DNA of 64,000 nucleotides, taken from NCBI GenBank assembly GCA_965248135.1, contig CBDFIN010000012.1, forward strand, positions 1,736,001 through 1,800,000. The letters run 5' to 3'. This DNA is from SZUA-100 sp965248135. Its GTDB lineage: Bacteria; Pseudomonadota; Alphaproteobacteria; Rhizobiales; Rhizobiaceae. Below the pieces are notes generated by a model that saw only the letters and a program-made list of their open reading frames with translations, searched no databases and had not been told where the DNA came from. The stretch's first letter is position 1, and every line of letters begins with the position of its first letter. The position numbers and the translations under genes are program-made. Below are positions 41,762 through 51,603 of the stretch, in pieces.

Positions 41762-44296
41762 CTAAATCGTCTCGTCTTCTGCCGGCACAAGTATTTCACG
41801 TTTGCCGGCGTGATTAGCAGCACTAATCAACCCTTCCTGCTCCATCCGCTCGATCAGCGAGGCGGCGCGATTATATCCAACCGAAAGACGCCGCTGAATA
41901 TAGGAGGTCGACGCCTTACGGTCGTGCAACACAATTGCAACGGCCTGATCATAGGGATCGTCCGAACTACTGTCGCCGCCGGCGGAGGTGGTTTCTCCGC
42001 CACCCTCGTCCTCTTCGCTTTCTTCGGTTACCGCTTCAAGATACTGTGGAATTCCCTGTGTCTTCAAATGATTGACCACATCTTCCACTTCCGCATCGTC
42101 GACAAACGGTCCATGCACACGGGTGATTCGGCCACCGCCCGCCATATAGAGCATATCCCCCATGCCGAGCAGCTGTTCGGCTCCCATTTCGCCTAAAATA
42201 GTGCGTGAATCGATTTTCGAGGTCACCTGGAAGGATATCCGGGTCGGAAAATTTGCCTTGATCGTACCGGTGATCACGTCGACCGATGGCCGCTGGGTCG
42301 CCATGATCACGTGAATTCCAGCCGCTCGCGCCATTTGCGCCAGCCGCTGGACGGTGCCTTCAATATCCTTGCCGGCAACCATCATCAAATCGGCCATCTC
42401 GTCGATCACCACAATAATGAACGGCATCGGTTCAAGGTGAAGCTCCTCGCTCTCATAGACCGCCTCGCCGGTTTCACGGTCAAAACCGGTTTGTAAGGTG
42501 CGGGTAATCACTTCGCCCTTTTTGTTGGCTTCCTCGACCCGGCTATTGAAGCCCTCCACATTGCGCACCCCGAGCTTTGACATTTTCTTGTAGCGGTCTT
42601 CCATCTCGCGAACCGTCCACTTGAGCGCCACAACCGCCTTTTTCGGATCGGTTACTACCGGTGTGAGCAAGTGGGGAATACCGTCATAGACCGAGAGTTC
42701 AAGCATCTTCGGGTCGATCATGATCAATTTGCAGCGGTCAGGCCCAAGCTTATAAAGCACCGACAGCACCATGGTGTTGATGGCCACCGATTTGCCGGAT
42801 CCGGTGGTGCCAGCGACCAGCAGATGCGGCATTTTGGCAAGATCGGCAATAACAGCCTCGCCGCCGATGGTTTTACCCAGGCAAAGCGCCAGTTTGGCCT
42901 TGCTTTTTTCAAAATCATGGCTGGCCAGCAATTCGCGCAGATAAACCGTTTCCCGTTTGGCGTTTGGCAGCTCAATACCAATCGCATTGCGTCCCGGTAT
43001 AACCGCCACACGCGCTGCAATAGCACTCATTGAGCGGGCTATATCATCGGCAAGACCGATAACCCTTGAAGACTTGATGCCGGGCGCGGGTTCAAGCTCA
43101 TAAAGGGTAACGACCGGGCCCGGATGCACCTTGATAATCTCGCCCTTGATGCCAAAATCTTCCAGCACACCTTCGAGCAGCCGGGCATTTTGTTCCAGCG
43201 CGTCATCCGACATAGACGTATCACGGACCAACCTTTTTGGTTCTGAAAGCAGGTGCAGCGAGGGCAATTCGAAACTTTCGGGCGAAAGCATCGAGCTTTG
43301 CGCCTCGCGGATGATCCGGTTACCCTGTCTGGGACTGGACTTCGTGGCAACCACCCTGCCAGCGCCCGTCACAATCGCGTTCTGGCCTGAAGGCGGAGGA
43401 ACCTCGCTCCAGTCATCAGCGGGTTGCCGCCGTTGCTGATCGCCAACCGATGCGGCAAATTCGGGTTCCCGGCGATCACCGGTATGAAAATTTTCAAGTC
43501 CGTCGTCGGGCGGCGCCACCAGTTTTCGCCACACTTTTTTCGCCCCGCCGGATTTTGCCCCGCTTGCAGCTATGCGGCGCATACCCGGCAATCTGGCAAC
43601 CATTGCCTTGATACTCAGACCCCAGTGGAGCACCTGGCCAACCGGTGCCATGAGCACGCCGCTAAGGCGTTGAAAAATTGTTTCCGGCTCATCATCATAG
43701 GCCGGATTATCCTGTTGAGCCGGCTTATTCAGATGGCTTCGACCGATCAAACCGCAGGCAAACATCAATAACCAAAGACCAGGCAGAGCAAAGAAAACGG
43801 CCAAAACTGCCGATAGTGTACCGCTGGGATAGGCGCCGAATGCAAGTTGCGGCAGCTTCAACACCATGTCACCGATAACCCCGCCAAGACCAACAGGCAA
43901 TGGCCAGCTTGCAGGTGCAGCGATACTGCCAAGTGCGGTGGACAGTAAAATAGTGGCAAAGATCCATGCAACTGCCCGGTGACCAAGCCTTCCAATTGGT
44001 CGGGATGAAAAGGCGAGCCAGCCCCATACCGCCGCCGGTAACAGCACCAATGCACAGGAGAGGCCGATAAATTGCATCGTCAAATCGGCAAAACTTGCAC
44101 CCCAGTAACCGAGCGCATTGTTGATCGGGCCATCAGCCGCGTAACTGAGACTAGGATCATCAACCGACCAGGTAGCAAGCGCTGCGGCCGCCACCAGGGT
44201 GCAGACGAACAGGCCAAGACCTGCAACTGCAATCAGGTTGCGTTTGAAGATACCCGGCACGACGGCCGGTTCGAAGCCTGAATCAAGCGATGTCAT
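41762..44296 (-). CDS. ftsK: DNA translocase FtsK
   Basis: 844 residues. The N-terminus has four to five membrane segments (for example LIAVAGLGLFVCTLVAAAAL). A Pro-rich linker leads to the motor domain, with Walker A GTTGSGKSVAIN (about 496-507) and FIIVVIDEMADLMMVAG (Walker B). The signature MADLMMVAGKDIE is followed by TQRPSVDVITGTIKANFPTR. The C-terminal 70 residues are the gamma DNA-reading domain (DDPYDQAVAIVLHDRKASTSYIQRRLSVGYNRAASLIE in parts). It pumps chromosome DNA during division. Confidence 0.98.
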   Translation of the reverse strand: MTSLDSGFEPAVVPGIFKRNLIAVAGLGLFVCTLVAAAALATWSVDDPSLSYAADGPINNALGYWGASFADLTMQFIGLSCALVLLPAAVWGWLAFSSRPIGRLGHRAVAWIFATILLSTALGSIAAPASWPLPVGLGGVIGDMVLKLPQLAFGAYPSGTLSAVLAVFFALPGLWLLMFACGLIGRSHLNKPAQQDNPAYDDEPETIFQRLSGVLMAPVGQVLHWGLSIKAMVARLPGMRRIAASGAKSGGAKKVWRKLVAPPDDGLENFHTGDRREPEFAASVGDQQRRQPADDWSEVPPPSGQNAIVTGAGRVVATKSSPRQGNRIIREAQSSMLSPESFELPSLHLLSEPKRLVRDTSMSDDALEQNARLLEGVLEDFGIKGEIIKVHPGPVVTLYELEPAPGIKSSRVIGLADDIARSMSAIAARVAVIPGRNAIGIELPNAKRETVYLRELLASHDFEKSKAKLALCLGKTIGGEAVIADLAKMPHLLVAGTTGSGKSVAINTMVLSVLYKLGPDRCKLIMIDPKMLELSVYDGIPHLLTPVVTDPKKAVVALKWTVREMEDRYKKMSKLGVRNVEGFNSRVEEANKKGEVITRTLQTGFDRETGEAVYESEELHLEPMPFIIVVIDEMADLMMVAGKDIEGTVQRLAQMARAAGIHVIMATQRPSVDVITGTIKANFPTRISFQVTSKIDSRTILGEMGAEQLLGMGDMLYMAGGGRITRVHGPFVDDAEVEDVVNHLKTQGIPQYLEAVTEESEEDEGGGETTSAGGDSSSDDPYDQAVAIVLHDRKASTSYIQRRLSVGYNRAASLIERMEQEGLISAANHAGKREILVPAEDETI

Positions 44297-44408
44297 TGGT
44301 TATTCCGCACCGGTTTCGCGGTATCCTTGCAGATTCGCGATTTTTCACTGGCGAAAACAATACCGGGCCTATGGTTAAGACCCGATTAACCAGACTGCGC
44401 GGTGAAGC

Positions 44409-46679
44409 TTAGACAAATTCCACCTCATGCGATAATGGCATGGTGCGGATGCGTTTGCCGGTCGCCGCAAATATGGCATTTGCCAGTGCCGGTATCGAAG
44501 GCGGCGTGCCGATCTCGCCGACACCACCCATGTGTTCGGCATTTTCCAAAATTGCCGTATGGATTTTCGGGCATTGGCCCATCCGCATGGCATCATAGGT
44601 ATCGAAATTTCTCTGTTCAACCACACCATCGGCAAAGGTGATCTCTTGCCCCATTGCCGAAGACAGGCCGAAAATTATGGCCGATTGCAACTGTGCATCG
44701 ATTATTCCCGGATCGAGCGCTGTACCGACATCCGCCGCGCACCATACATTTTCGATCTTGATACCGTCCGACCAATTGGAAACCTCCACGACCATACCAA
44801 CCCATGAACCAAACGACAGCGTAAAAGCGACTCCCTTGCCGTAGCCCTCCACCGGTGGAGCACCCCAATTCGACATTGCGGCCACTTTTTCCATAACCAA
44901 GACCGCGGTGGGATGATCCTTCATCAGTTTCCGGCGCAGTTCAACCGGGTCAGTGCCTGCTTTGACCGCAATTTCGTCGATGAAGCTTTCGTTAAAAAAG
45001 CCGTTTATCGAATATCCGACTGATCGCCAAAATCCGACTGGCACTGATATGTCTGCCGGAATACCGGTGACCCGATAATCGGCGAGCACATAGGGCTGAT
45101 CAAACGAGCCTTCGCTGATCGTTTTATCGGGACCGGCCGGTGAAATCGAAGGAAAGGCTCTTCCCATGACGCTGGCAATTAGCGAGGGAGCGGCAATTCG
45201 TGCATCGAGTGCCACGGGCAAATTGTCATCGCCAAGCCGCGCCTTGAACCTGCCGATTGCTGCAGGACGATAGGCGTCGTGGGTTGTATCTTCCTCGCGG
45301 CTCCAGGTGAGTTTTACCGGCTTGCCGTTCGCATGTTTGGCAAGTCTGGTGGCAAAACGGCCAAAGTCCAATTCGCCGCGCCGACCGAAACCACCGCCAA
45401 GGTGGGTGGTATGGATCAGCGTATCTTGCGCGTCGACCCCGGCTTCATAGGCACAGTCCGAACGGACAATGGTCGGAATCTGATTTCCACACCAAACCTG
45501 CAATTTGCCATCCTTGAGCCATGCGGTGGCATTCATTGGTTCCATACACGCATGGGCGAGATGGGGAACGCGATATTCCGCTTCAACCAGTTTTTCGCGC
45601 GGCGCATCGGCAAAGGCCGTCTCCGCATCGCCATCATCACGCAAACTTGAGCCTTCCGCCGAATTAAACGCTTCTTCCAGCACCACGTACATGGCTTGAG
45701 AATTTGCCGGGTAGTCAGCCCTCTCCCACTCGATCTCCACCGCTTCAGCCGCCTTGAATGCGGCCCATGTATTGGTCGCTATCACACCGATACCGCCGCC
45801 GAAGGGTTCATTTTCGGGACCGCTCATATCGACGATTTTTATGACCCCCGGTATTTTTTCTGCAGCAGTAGCATCAAATGAGCGCATATTACCGCCAAGG
45901 TGCGGGTTCATGCGGATGGTGCCGTAGACCATATCAGGCAAATCGACATCGATGCCGAAAATCGGCGCCCCGGTAACTTTGGCCACCATGTCGGTGCGTT
46001 GTTGGGGCTTGCCAAGAAGACGCCAGTCTTTCTTGTCTTTCAACGAGATCGACGGCGGTGCAAGTTTAGCTGCATCAAGTGCAAGCGCACCGTAGGAGAT
46101 TTTTTCTTCGCCGTTGATAACATGGCCAGCGGCGGTTTTTAGCGTGCCGGGGTCGACCCCAAGCCGGTTGGCGGCAGCTAAAATGAGCGTTTGGCGCGCC
46201 GCAGCGCCAGCTTCTCGCATTTTGACATAACCATCCTTGACCGCCGACGAACCTCCGGTAGCCTGGATGCCGAGAAACTTTGCCAGAACACCCATGCCGC
46301 TGCGGGCCGCATTGGCAACAAACCCGCGTTCAAACTCCGGAAACGGGCCGCTATCCTTTAGCATCGCCTGATTATGATAGGCATGGGAGACAGGACCATG
46401 CTCGACCTTGATATCGGCCAGATCGACATCCAGTTCTTCTGCTACCAGCGCTGCAAGCGTGGTGGAAATGCCTTGTCCCATCTCGGCCCGTGGCGCGATG
46501 ATGGTGATCTCATTGTCGCCGGTAATCTTGACATAGGGATTAAAGGTCGCTTCGCCTTCAACAAGCCCGTCTTCGAGCGGATTGTCGTAAGGCGCTTTAT
46601 ATTTGTAGTAGCCAAAGGCCACGCCGCCGGCAATTGCTGCAGAGCCGATCAAAAAGGTGCGTCTAAGTATCTTTCCCAT
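44409..46679 (-). CDS. Molybdenum hydroxylase large subunit (IorB-like), Tat-exported
   Basis: 756 residues from ATG 46679 (MGKILRRTFLIGSAAIAGGV), a twin-arginine signal peptide, so the enzyme is periplasmic. The subunit binds a molybdopterin cofactor: EMGQGISTTLAALVAEEL, HLGGGFGRRGELDFGRF and the terminal GVGEIGTPPSIPALANAIF with the catalytic Glu in GVGE. Family members of the isoquinoline 1-oxidoreductase/aldehyde-oxidase group hydroxylate aromatic N-heterocycles or oxidise aldehydes; the substrate cannot be told. It follows the small Fe-S subunit by one base. Confidence 0.9.
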   Translation of the reverse strand: MGKILRRTFLIGSAAIAGGVAFGYYKYKAPYDNPLEDGLVEGEATFNPYVKITGDNEITIIAPRAEMGQGISTTLAALVAEELDVDLADIKVEHGPVSHAYHNQAMLKDSGPFPEFERGFVANAARSGMGVLAKFLGIQATGGSSAVKDGYVKMREAGAAARQTLILAAANRLGVDPGTLKTAAGHVINGEEKISYGALALDAAKLAPPSISLKDKKDWRLLGKPQQRTDMVAKVTGAPIFGIDVDLPDMVYGTIRMNPHLGGNMRSFDATAAEKIPGVIKIVDMSGPENEPFGGGIGVIATNTWAAFKAAEAVEIEWERADYPANSQAMYVVLEEAFNSAEGSSLRDDGDAETAFADAPREKLVEAEYRVPHLAHACMEPMNATAWLKDGKLQVWCGNQIPTIVRSDCAYEAGVDAQDTLIHTTHLGGGFGRRGELDFGRFATRLAKHANGKPVKLTWSREEDTTHDAYRPAAIGRFKARLGDDNLPVALDARIAAPSLIASVMGRAFPSISPAGPDKTISEGSFDQPYVLADYRVTGIPADISVPVGFWRSVGYSINGFFNESFIDEIAVKAGTDPVELRRKLMKDHPTAVLVMEKVAAMSNWGAPPVEGYGKGVAFTLSFGSWVGMVVEVSNWSDGIKIENVWCAADVGTALDPGIIDAQLQSAIIFGLSSAMGQEITFADGVVEQRNFDTYDAMRMGQCPKIHTAILENAEHMGGVGEIGTPPSIPALANAIFAATGKRIRTMPLSHEVEFV

Positions 46680-46680
46680 C

Positions 46681-47133
46681 TTAGGCTCCCACTTGACCGG
46701 AGGCGCGTTTGATCGCGGCACGAATGCGCGGATAAGTGCCACAGCGGCACAGATTGGTCATCGCATCGTTGATATCGTCATCGGAAGGCGCGGGATTTTC
46801 TTTCAACAAGGTCACGGCCGCTAAAATCTGGCCAGACTGGCAATAACCACACTGGGGCACCTGTTCGTCAATCCAGGCCTGTTGCACCGCATGGAGAGCA
46901 CCATCCGGCGAAATGCCTTCAATCGTTGTTATAGCGCCCTCGACATCACCCACCGCGGTGATGCACGAACGTTGAAGTTCGCCGTCAATCAAAACCGAAC
47001 AGGCGCCACAGGCACCGATGCCACAGCCGTATTTCGGGCCTTTGACCCCGGCAAGATCACGCAACGCCCAAAGCAAGGGCATTTCCGCGTCGGCCTCGAT
47101 TTCCTTGATTTTGCCATTTATTGTCAGCTTCAT
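46681..47133 (-). CDS. [2Fe-2S] subunit of the molybdenum hydroxylase (IorA-like)
   Basis: 150 residues from ATG 47133 (MKLTINGKIKEIEAD). The plant-type cluster is held by C37, C42, C45 and C57 (GCGIGACGACSVLIDGE and RSC). The second cluster is in CGYCQSGQILAA and CRCGTYPRIRAAI. It passes electrons between the Mo centre of the IorB subunit and an acceptor, often a cytochrome c; no cytochrome gene is adjacent. It is transcribed together with the large subunit, stop-to-start spacing one base. Confidence 0.95.
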   Translation of the reverse strand: MKLTINGKIKEIEADAEMPLLWALRDLAGVKGPKYGCGIGACGACSVLIDGELQRSCITAVGDVEGAITTIEGISPDGALHAVQQAWIDEQVPQCGYCQSGQILAAVTLLKENPAPSDDDINDAMTNLCRCGTYPRIRAAIKRASGQVGA

Positions 47134-47472
47134 GGGCCATGCCTCCGGTCGCATTTGTTGAACGCCACGAATCATCTGGTTTTCAAATAATTAGACGGTC
47201 CTATCGAGATTTTTCACAAACTCGCAACCGGCAATAATTCGCCCAAAATGCACTCATGTCGGACTCTTTCCAGCCATGGACAAAATAACAACTAATGTCA
47301 CCTGGTCAATATGATGGCCAACAATAACCGGCCCTGCCGATAAGAACAAAAATCCGCCCGACGCTTTTTTCAATTGCCGTGATTAAATAATATCTCGTTG
47401 TTGTATTTCAATGCCTTTTCTCCGCCACCAATTGCTGATAATTGCCGGTGAGTGTTTTTTCTGGAGTAAATT
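47134..47472. other. Divergent intergenic region between the hydroxylase operon and ispG
   Basis: 339 bp without a convincing gene. It holds the promoters of the leftward hydroxylase operon and of ispG. I see no repeat, riboswitch or clear promoter pair; the only clear element is the GGAG ribosome-binding site just before the ispG TTG. Confidence 0.4.
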
Positions 47473-48723
47473 TTGATTTCGGCCACCCTCCACTCGCTTG
47501 CAGCCCCATCCCCGCGCCATAAAACAGTTGCCGTTAATGTCGGTGGTGTGTTGATCGGCGGCGATGCGCCTATCGTTGTCCAGTCGATGACCAATACCGA
47601 TACCGCCGACATAGAAGCCACCAGCGAGCAGGTCGCAGCCCTTGCAGGGGCCGGGTCGGAAATCGTACGGATTACCGTTGACCGCGATGAGGCGGCAGCT
47701 GCCGTTCCCCATATTCGTGACAGGTTGGAAAGCAAGGGCCTTGATGTTCCGCTCGTGGGCGACTTTCACTATATCGGCCACAAATTGCTGACCGATCATC
47801 CCGCTTGCGCCGAAGCACTGGCAAAATACCGCATCAATCCCGGTAATGTCGGGTTTAGGGAAAAGAAGGACAAGCAATTCTCGTCTATCGTGGAAACGGC
47901 GATACGTCATCAAAAACCGGTACGTATCGGCGTCAATTGGGGATCGCTCGATCAGGCACTGCTAACCCGGTTGATGGAGCAAAATGCCGGCAGCGACACA
48001 CCCCGGCCCGCCGACGCAGTTATGCGTGAGACCATTGTCCAATCGGCGCTGCTTTCCGCCCAGCGGGCCGAGGAAATCGGCCTTGGGCGCGACCGGATCA
48101 TCCTGTCGGCCAAGGTTTCACAGATGCAGGACCTGGTTGCGGTCTATGCCATGCTGGCGCAAAGGTCCAATTACGCTCTTCATCTTGGCCTCACCGAGGC
48201 CGGCATGGGGACCAAGGGTGTGGTGGCCTCAAGTGCCGCCATGGGTGTGGTCCTGCAACAGGGCATCGGCGATACCATTCGTATCTCGCTGACGCCTGAA
48301 CCCGGTGGCGACCGAACAAGGGAGGTTCAGGTCGCCCAGGAACTGCTGCAGGTTATGGGGCTGCGTGCTTTTCTTCCCACCGTTGCTGCCTGTCCTGGAT
48401 GCGGGCGCACCACTTCGACGGTATTTCAGCAACTCGCCATCAAGATCGAGACCATGATCCGTACCAATATACCACTGTGGCGGGCACAATATCCCGGTGT
48501 TGAACAGCTCAAGGTCGCGGTGATGGGCTGCATTGTCAACGGGCCTGGTGAATCGAAACATGCTGATATCGGCATATCACTCCCCGGCACCGACGAATCA
48601 CCCGCTGCTCCGGTTTTCATCGACGGTAAAAAGGCCGCAACCCTGCGCGGCAGCAACATCGCTGGTGAATTCGAGGTGATGGTTCACCAATATGTTGAAC
48701 AGCGGTTTTCTGCAAGGACTTGA
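47473..48723 (+). CDS. ispG: 4-hydroxy-3-methylbut-2-enyl diphosphate synthase
   Basis: 416 residues from TTG 47473, supported by GGAG eight bases upstream. It performs the penultimate step of the MEP isoprenoid pathway and binds a [4Fe-4S] cluster: ACPGCGRTTS and GCIVNGPGES carry the conserved cysteines. The N-terminal TIM-barrel part has APIVVQSMTNTDTAD and ERLESKGLDVPLVGDFHY-like segments (IRDRLESKGLDVPLVGDFHY). The neighbour downstream is a TerB-like gene. Confidence 0.98.
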   Translation: MISATLHSLAAPSPRHKTVAVNVGGVLIGGDAPIVVQSMTNTDTADIEATSEQVAALAGAGSEIVRITVDRDEAAAAVPHIRDRLESKGLDVPLVGDFHYIGHKLLTDHPACAEALAKYRINPGNVGFREKKDKQFSSIVETAIRHQKPVRIGVNWGSLDQALLTRLMEQNAGSDTPRPADAVMRETIVQSALLSAQRAEEIGLGRDRIILSAKVSQMQDLVAVYAMLAQRSNYALHLGLTEAGMGTKGVVASSAAMGVVLQQGIGDTIRISLTPEPGGDRTREVQVAQELLQVMGLRAFLPTVAACPGCGRTTSTVFQQLAIKIETMIRTNIPLWRAQYPGVEQLKVAVMGCIVNGPGESKHADIGISLPGTDESPAAPVFIDGKKAATLRGSNIAGEFEVMVHQYVEQRFSART

Positions 48724-48753
48724 ATTTTTCTCACCTGCCGTTAATTTGGTTCG

Positions 48754-49221
48754 ATGCTGAAAGCGTTCAAACAGTTCATCAAAGATCTTACCGGCCCCGA
48801 TCTGGGGGGTGTCAGTGGTCCGGCCCGGGCAACAGACGATACCAGACTGGCTGCGGCTGCGTTAATGTTTCACGTCATCGCCGCCGATGGCGTTGTTCAA
48901 AAAGAAGAAAACGACAAGCTGCATGCGGTGCTTTCCAGCAGATATGACGTCAGCTACTCCGAGATTGATCAACTGATCGAACAGGCCCGCAAGGCGGACA
49001 GCGAAGCGGTTGATCTCTACAGTTTCACCAGTGTTTTGAAGCGACGGCTTTCCTATGAGGCGCGCACGGAACTGGTTGAACATCTTTGGGAGATGGTATT
49101 TGCCGACGGCGAGATTCACGAGTTTGAGGACAATATCGTCTGGCGGGTTGCGGAACTTGTTGGTGTCAACCGCGAGGACCGGCTGGCGATGAAACAAAAG
49201 GTACTGGCACAACGCCATTAA
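48754..49221 (+). CDS. TerB-like (tellurite resistance family) protein
   Basis: 155 residues, helical. AAALMFHVIAADGVVQKEENDKLHAVL and LWEMVFADGEIHEFEDNIVWRVAELVGV are the two copies of the D-G-x-[IV] calcium-like helical repeat typical of the TerB/DnaJ-associated family. There are no membrane segments, so it is presumably cytoplasmic. TerB-like proteins are common housekeeping genes in alphaproteobacteria and need not confer tellurite resistance. The gene is 31 bp after ispG on the same strand. Confidence 0.9.
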   Translation: MLKAFKQFIKDLTGPDLGGVSGPARATDDTRLAAAALMFHVIAADGVVQKEENDKLHAVLSSRYDVSYSEIDQLIEQARKADSEAVDLYSFTSVLKRRLSYEARTELVEHLWEMVFADGEIHEFEDNIVWRVAELVGVNREDRLAMKQKVLAQRH

Positions 49222-49264
49222 ACGATTACTTCGATTTGCCTCGCCGATAACGGAATTCAAAATC

Positions 49265-50002
49265 ATGCTCATGCCTCAGCCAAACAATGATAGCCAGAAA
49301 GTGCTGATCATCCTGCATCAGGAAACCTCGACGCCAGGGCGCGTTGGCCAGATGCTGATCGAGCGCGGATTTGCCCTGGATATTCGTCGTCCGCCACTTG
49401 GTCACCCGTTGCCGGAAACGCTGGAAGATCACGCGGGCGCGGTGATGTTTGGCGGACCTATGAGCGCCAATGACGCCGAAGAATATGTCAAACGCGAGAT
49501 CGATTGGCTGGCGGTACCCTTGCGCGAGGAAAAGCCCTTCTTTGGTATCTGCCTTGGCGCGCAAAAACTGGTTCGCCATCTTGGTGGCACTGTCACCGCC
49601 CATCCCGATGGTGAGGTCGAGGTTGGCTATTATCCGCTGCACGCCACCAATGAAGGCAAGGCGTTGATGGAATGGCCGCAAATGATCTATCAGTGGCATC
49701 GGGAAGGTTTTGATCTGCCGGACGGGGCCGAATGTCTGGCCTATGGCGACACTTTCCATAATCAGGCGTTTCGCTATGGTAAAAATGCCTACGCGGTGCA
49801 GTTCCACAGTGAATTGACGCTCGCCATGATGCACCGCTGGACAGTCAAGGGTGCTGAGCGGATGGAACTGCCTGGCGCCCAAGACAAGGCGCAACACATG
49901 GCCCAGCGCCCGGTTTATGATCCGGCCACCAAACAATGGCTGAGCGAGTTTCTCGATATCTGGATCGGCACCCCGGGCAAACAGCTGCGCAAGGCGGCTT
50001 AA
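49265..50002 (+). CDS. Class I glutamine amidotransferase-like protein
   Basis: 245 residues. It is a single GATase1 domain: VLIILHQETSTPGRVGQML at the N-terminus, the nucleophile elbow in FFGICLGAQKLVRHLGG (Cys about residue 97), and AVQFHSELTLAMMHRW with the catalytic His. The GMP-synthase-like glutaminases without a synthase partner often transfer ammonia or hydrolyse gamma-glutamyl compounds. No partner subunit is adjacent. Start at ATG 49265; a second ATG at 49271 is in frame. Confidence 0.9.
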   Translation: MLMPQPNNDSQKVLIILHQETSTPGRVGQMLIERGFALDIRRPPLGHPLPETLEDHAGAVMFGGPMSANDAEEYVKREIDWLAVPLREEKPFFGICLGAQKLVRHLGGTVTAHPDGEVEVGYYPLHATNEGKALMEWPQMIYQWHREGFDLPDGAECLAYGDTFHNQAFRYGKNAYAVQFHSELTLAMMHRWTVKGAERMELPGAQDKAQHMAQRPVYDPATKQWLSEFLDIWIGTPGKQLRKAA

Positions 50003-50128
50003 GACAAAATCAGCCGCCAATGCGGCAATTCAGTTGAGCTATGGTCAACATTGCCCCTTGTTGCATCGCCTGTTGATCTCTAAATGTGGCATTGACATTC
50101 ATTCCAAACGCACACGGAGACCGACCGG

Positions 50129-50419
50129 ATGAGATCCATTCTTGATATCGTGATGATCATTCTTGATCTTTATTTTTGGATCATCATCGCCAGTGCGGTG
50201 TTTTCCTGGCTGATTGCCTTCAATATCGTCAACATGAACAATCAGTTCGTTGCCATGATTGGCAATTTTCTCCATCAGATGACCGAACCATTGTTGCGGC
50301 CGATCCGGCGTTACATGCCCAATCTGGGAACTATAGATATTTCTCCCATCGTCTTGATTCTAGGCATCATTTTCCTGCAGTCGATAATTATGCGATATAT
50401 CTATCCCAACGTATTTTAG
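50129..50419 (+). CDS. YggT family membrane protein
   Basis: 96 residues with two or three membrane helices (DIVMIILDLYFWIIIASAVFSWL and IDISPIVLILGIIFLQSIIM). The conserved middle MTEPLLRPIRRYMPNLGTIDISPIV (in two parts) identifies the family. CGGAG precedes the ATG. It is three bases upstream of a DUF167 gene, the classical YggT-YggU pair. The function is unknown; links to osmotic stress and cell division are reported for relatives. Confidence 0.95.
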   Translation: MRSILDIVMIILDLYFWIIIASAVFSWLIAFNIVNMNNQFVAMIGNFLHQMTEPLLRPIRRYMPNLGTIDISPIVLILGIIFLQSIIMRYIYPNVF

Positions 50420-50422
50420 CCA

Positions 50423-50725
50423 GTGGCGTTATGCTATCGCATCTGCGGCGACGGCGTTGCCCTTTTTGTCCGCCTGATCCCGGCAACACATGTTGATATT
50501 GTCGAAGGGTGCGAGACAACCGCTGACGGCAAAGCCCATCTGAAAGCCCGGGTGCGGGCAGTGCCTGAAAAAGGCAAAGCCAACAAAGCGCTTGTGCGGT
50601 TGCTTGCCGGTCATTTTGGCATCGCCAAATCGGCAATCACAATAACCGCCGGCAAAACCAGTCGGCTGAAAACCGTAATGATTGCCGCCGGCGCTGAAAT
50701 GATCATTGCGAAATTAAAAAAATGA
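50423..50725 (+). CDS. DUF167 family protein (YggU-like)
   Basis: 100 residues from GTG 50423. Family motifs are VRLIPATHVDIVEG, the central LKARVRAVPEKGKANKALVRLLAGHF with the conserved GKAN, and SAITITAGKTSRLKTVMI. The small alpha/beta fold has no known function. It follows yggT by three bases, so is probably co-translated. No clear ribosome-binding site precedes the GTG. Confidence 0.93.
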   Translation: MALCYRICGDGVALFVRLIPATHVDIVEGCETTADGKAHLKARVRAVPEKGKANKALVRLLAGHFGIAKSAITITAGKTSRLKTVMIAAGAEMIIAKLKK

Positions 50726-50825
50726 GCCGCTGGTGTTGCGCTAAGTCGGCTGCAATTGTTTCCTTTCCCCAATGTCTTTTCAAGGGTATTGAAGATATAG
50801 CAGGGGAAGCAGAGCAGGAGGCATT

Positions 50826-51596
50826 ATGGCCGATCTACAAATACATCAGTTTATGTGCGGAAGTGACAATTTTGGCGTGCTGGTTCACGACAGCGATAGC
50901 GGTGCAACCGCCAGCATCGATGCTCCCAGCGGGGTGGCGATACGCAAGGCGCTGGCCGACACCGGTTGGAAACTGAGCCACATTCTCATCACCCATCATC
51001 ACTTCGACCATGTCGAGGGCAATGAGAGCCTGAAGGCCGAATTTGGTTGCCGCATTGCGGGTCCAAAAGGCGAAGCGGCAAAAATTCCCGACATCGACGA
51101 TGCGCTCGGTGATGGCGACAACTATTCCTTTGCCGGTCACAACATCGAAATCATCGCAACGCCCGGCCATACCCTTGGCGGGATTTCCCTCTATTTTCGA
51201 GATGATGGCGTTGTTTTTACCGGCGATACGCTGTTTGCGGTCGGCTGTGGGCGGGTGTTTGAAGGCACGCCTGATATGATGTGGCAATCGCTGCAACGCC
51301 TGGCGCTTCTGCCGGAAGAAACCGTTGTTTATTGCGGCCACGAATACACACTCGCCAATGCCCGTTTTGCCATTACGGTCGACCCGGATAACGAGGCTCT
51401 GGCCAACCGTTTGGTAAAAATCGAGAAACTCAGGGCACAAGACAAGCCCACCTTGCCAAGCACCATCGGGCTTGAACGGGCAACCAACCCGTTTCTCAGG
51501 CCGGCCGATCCGGCCATCCGCAAAAACCTCAATATGCAATCGGCCAGTGATGCTAAGGTTTTTGCCGAAATACGCGCCCGCAAGGACCGTGCATGA
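50826..51596 (+). CDS. gloB: Hydroxyacylglutathione hydrolase (glyoxalase II)
   Basis: 256 residues, the standard length. It belongs to the metallo-beta-lactamase superfamily with the metal-binding motif ITHHHFDHVEG (TxHxHxDH pattern, here HHHFDH) and downstream IIATPGHTLGGISLYF, FTGDTLFAVGCGRVFEGTPDMMW and CGHEYTLANARFA. It hydrolyses S-D-lactoylglutathione after glyoxalase I. Start at ATG 50826, with AGCAGGAGG a few bases upstream. Confidence 0.97.
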   Translation: MADLQIHQFMCGSDNFGVLVHDSDSGATASIDAPSGVAIRKALADTGWKLSHILITHHHFDHVEGNESLKAEFGCRIAGPKGEAAKIPDIDDALGDGDNYSFAGHNIEIIATPGHTLGGISLYFRDDGVVFTGDTLFAVGCGRVFEGTPDMMWQSLQRLALLPEETVVYCGHEYTLANARFAITVDPDNEALANRLVKIEKLRAQDKPTLPSTIGLERATNPFLRPADPAIRKNLNMQSASDAKVFAEIRARKDRA

Positions 51597-51603
51597 GGCT
51601 GGA

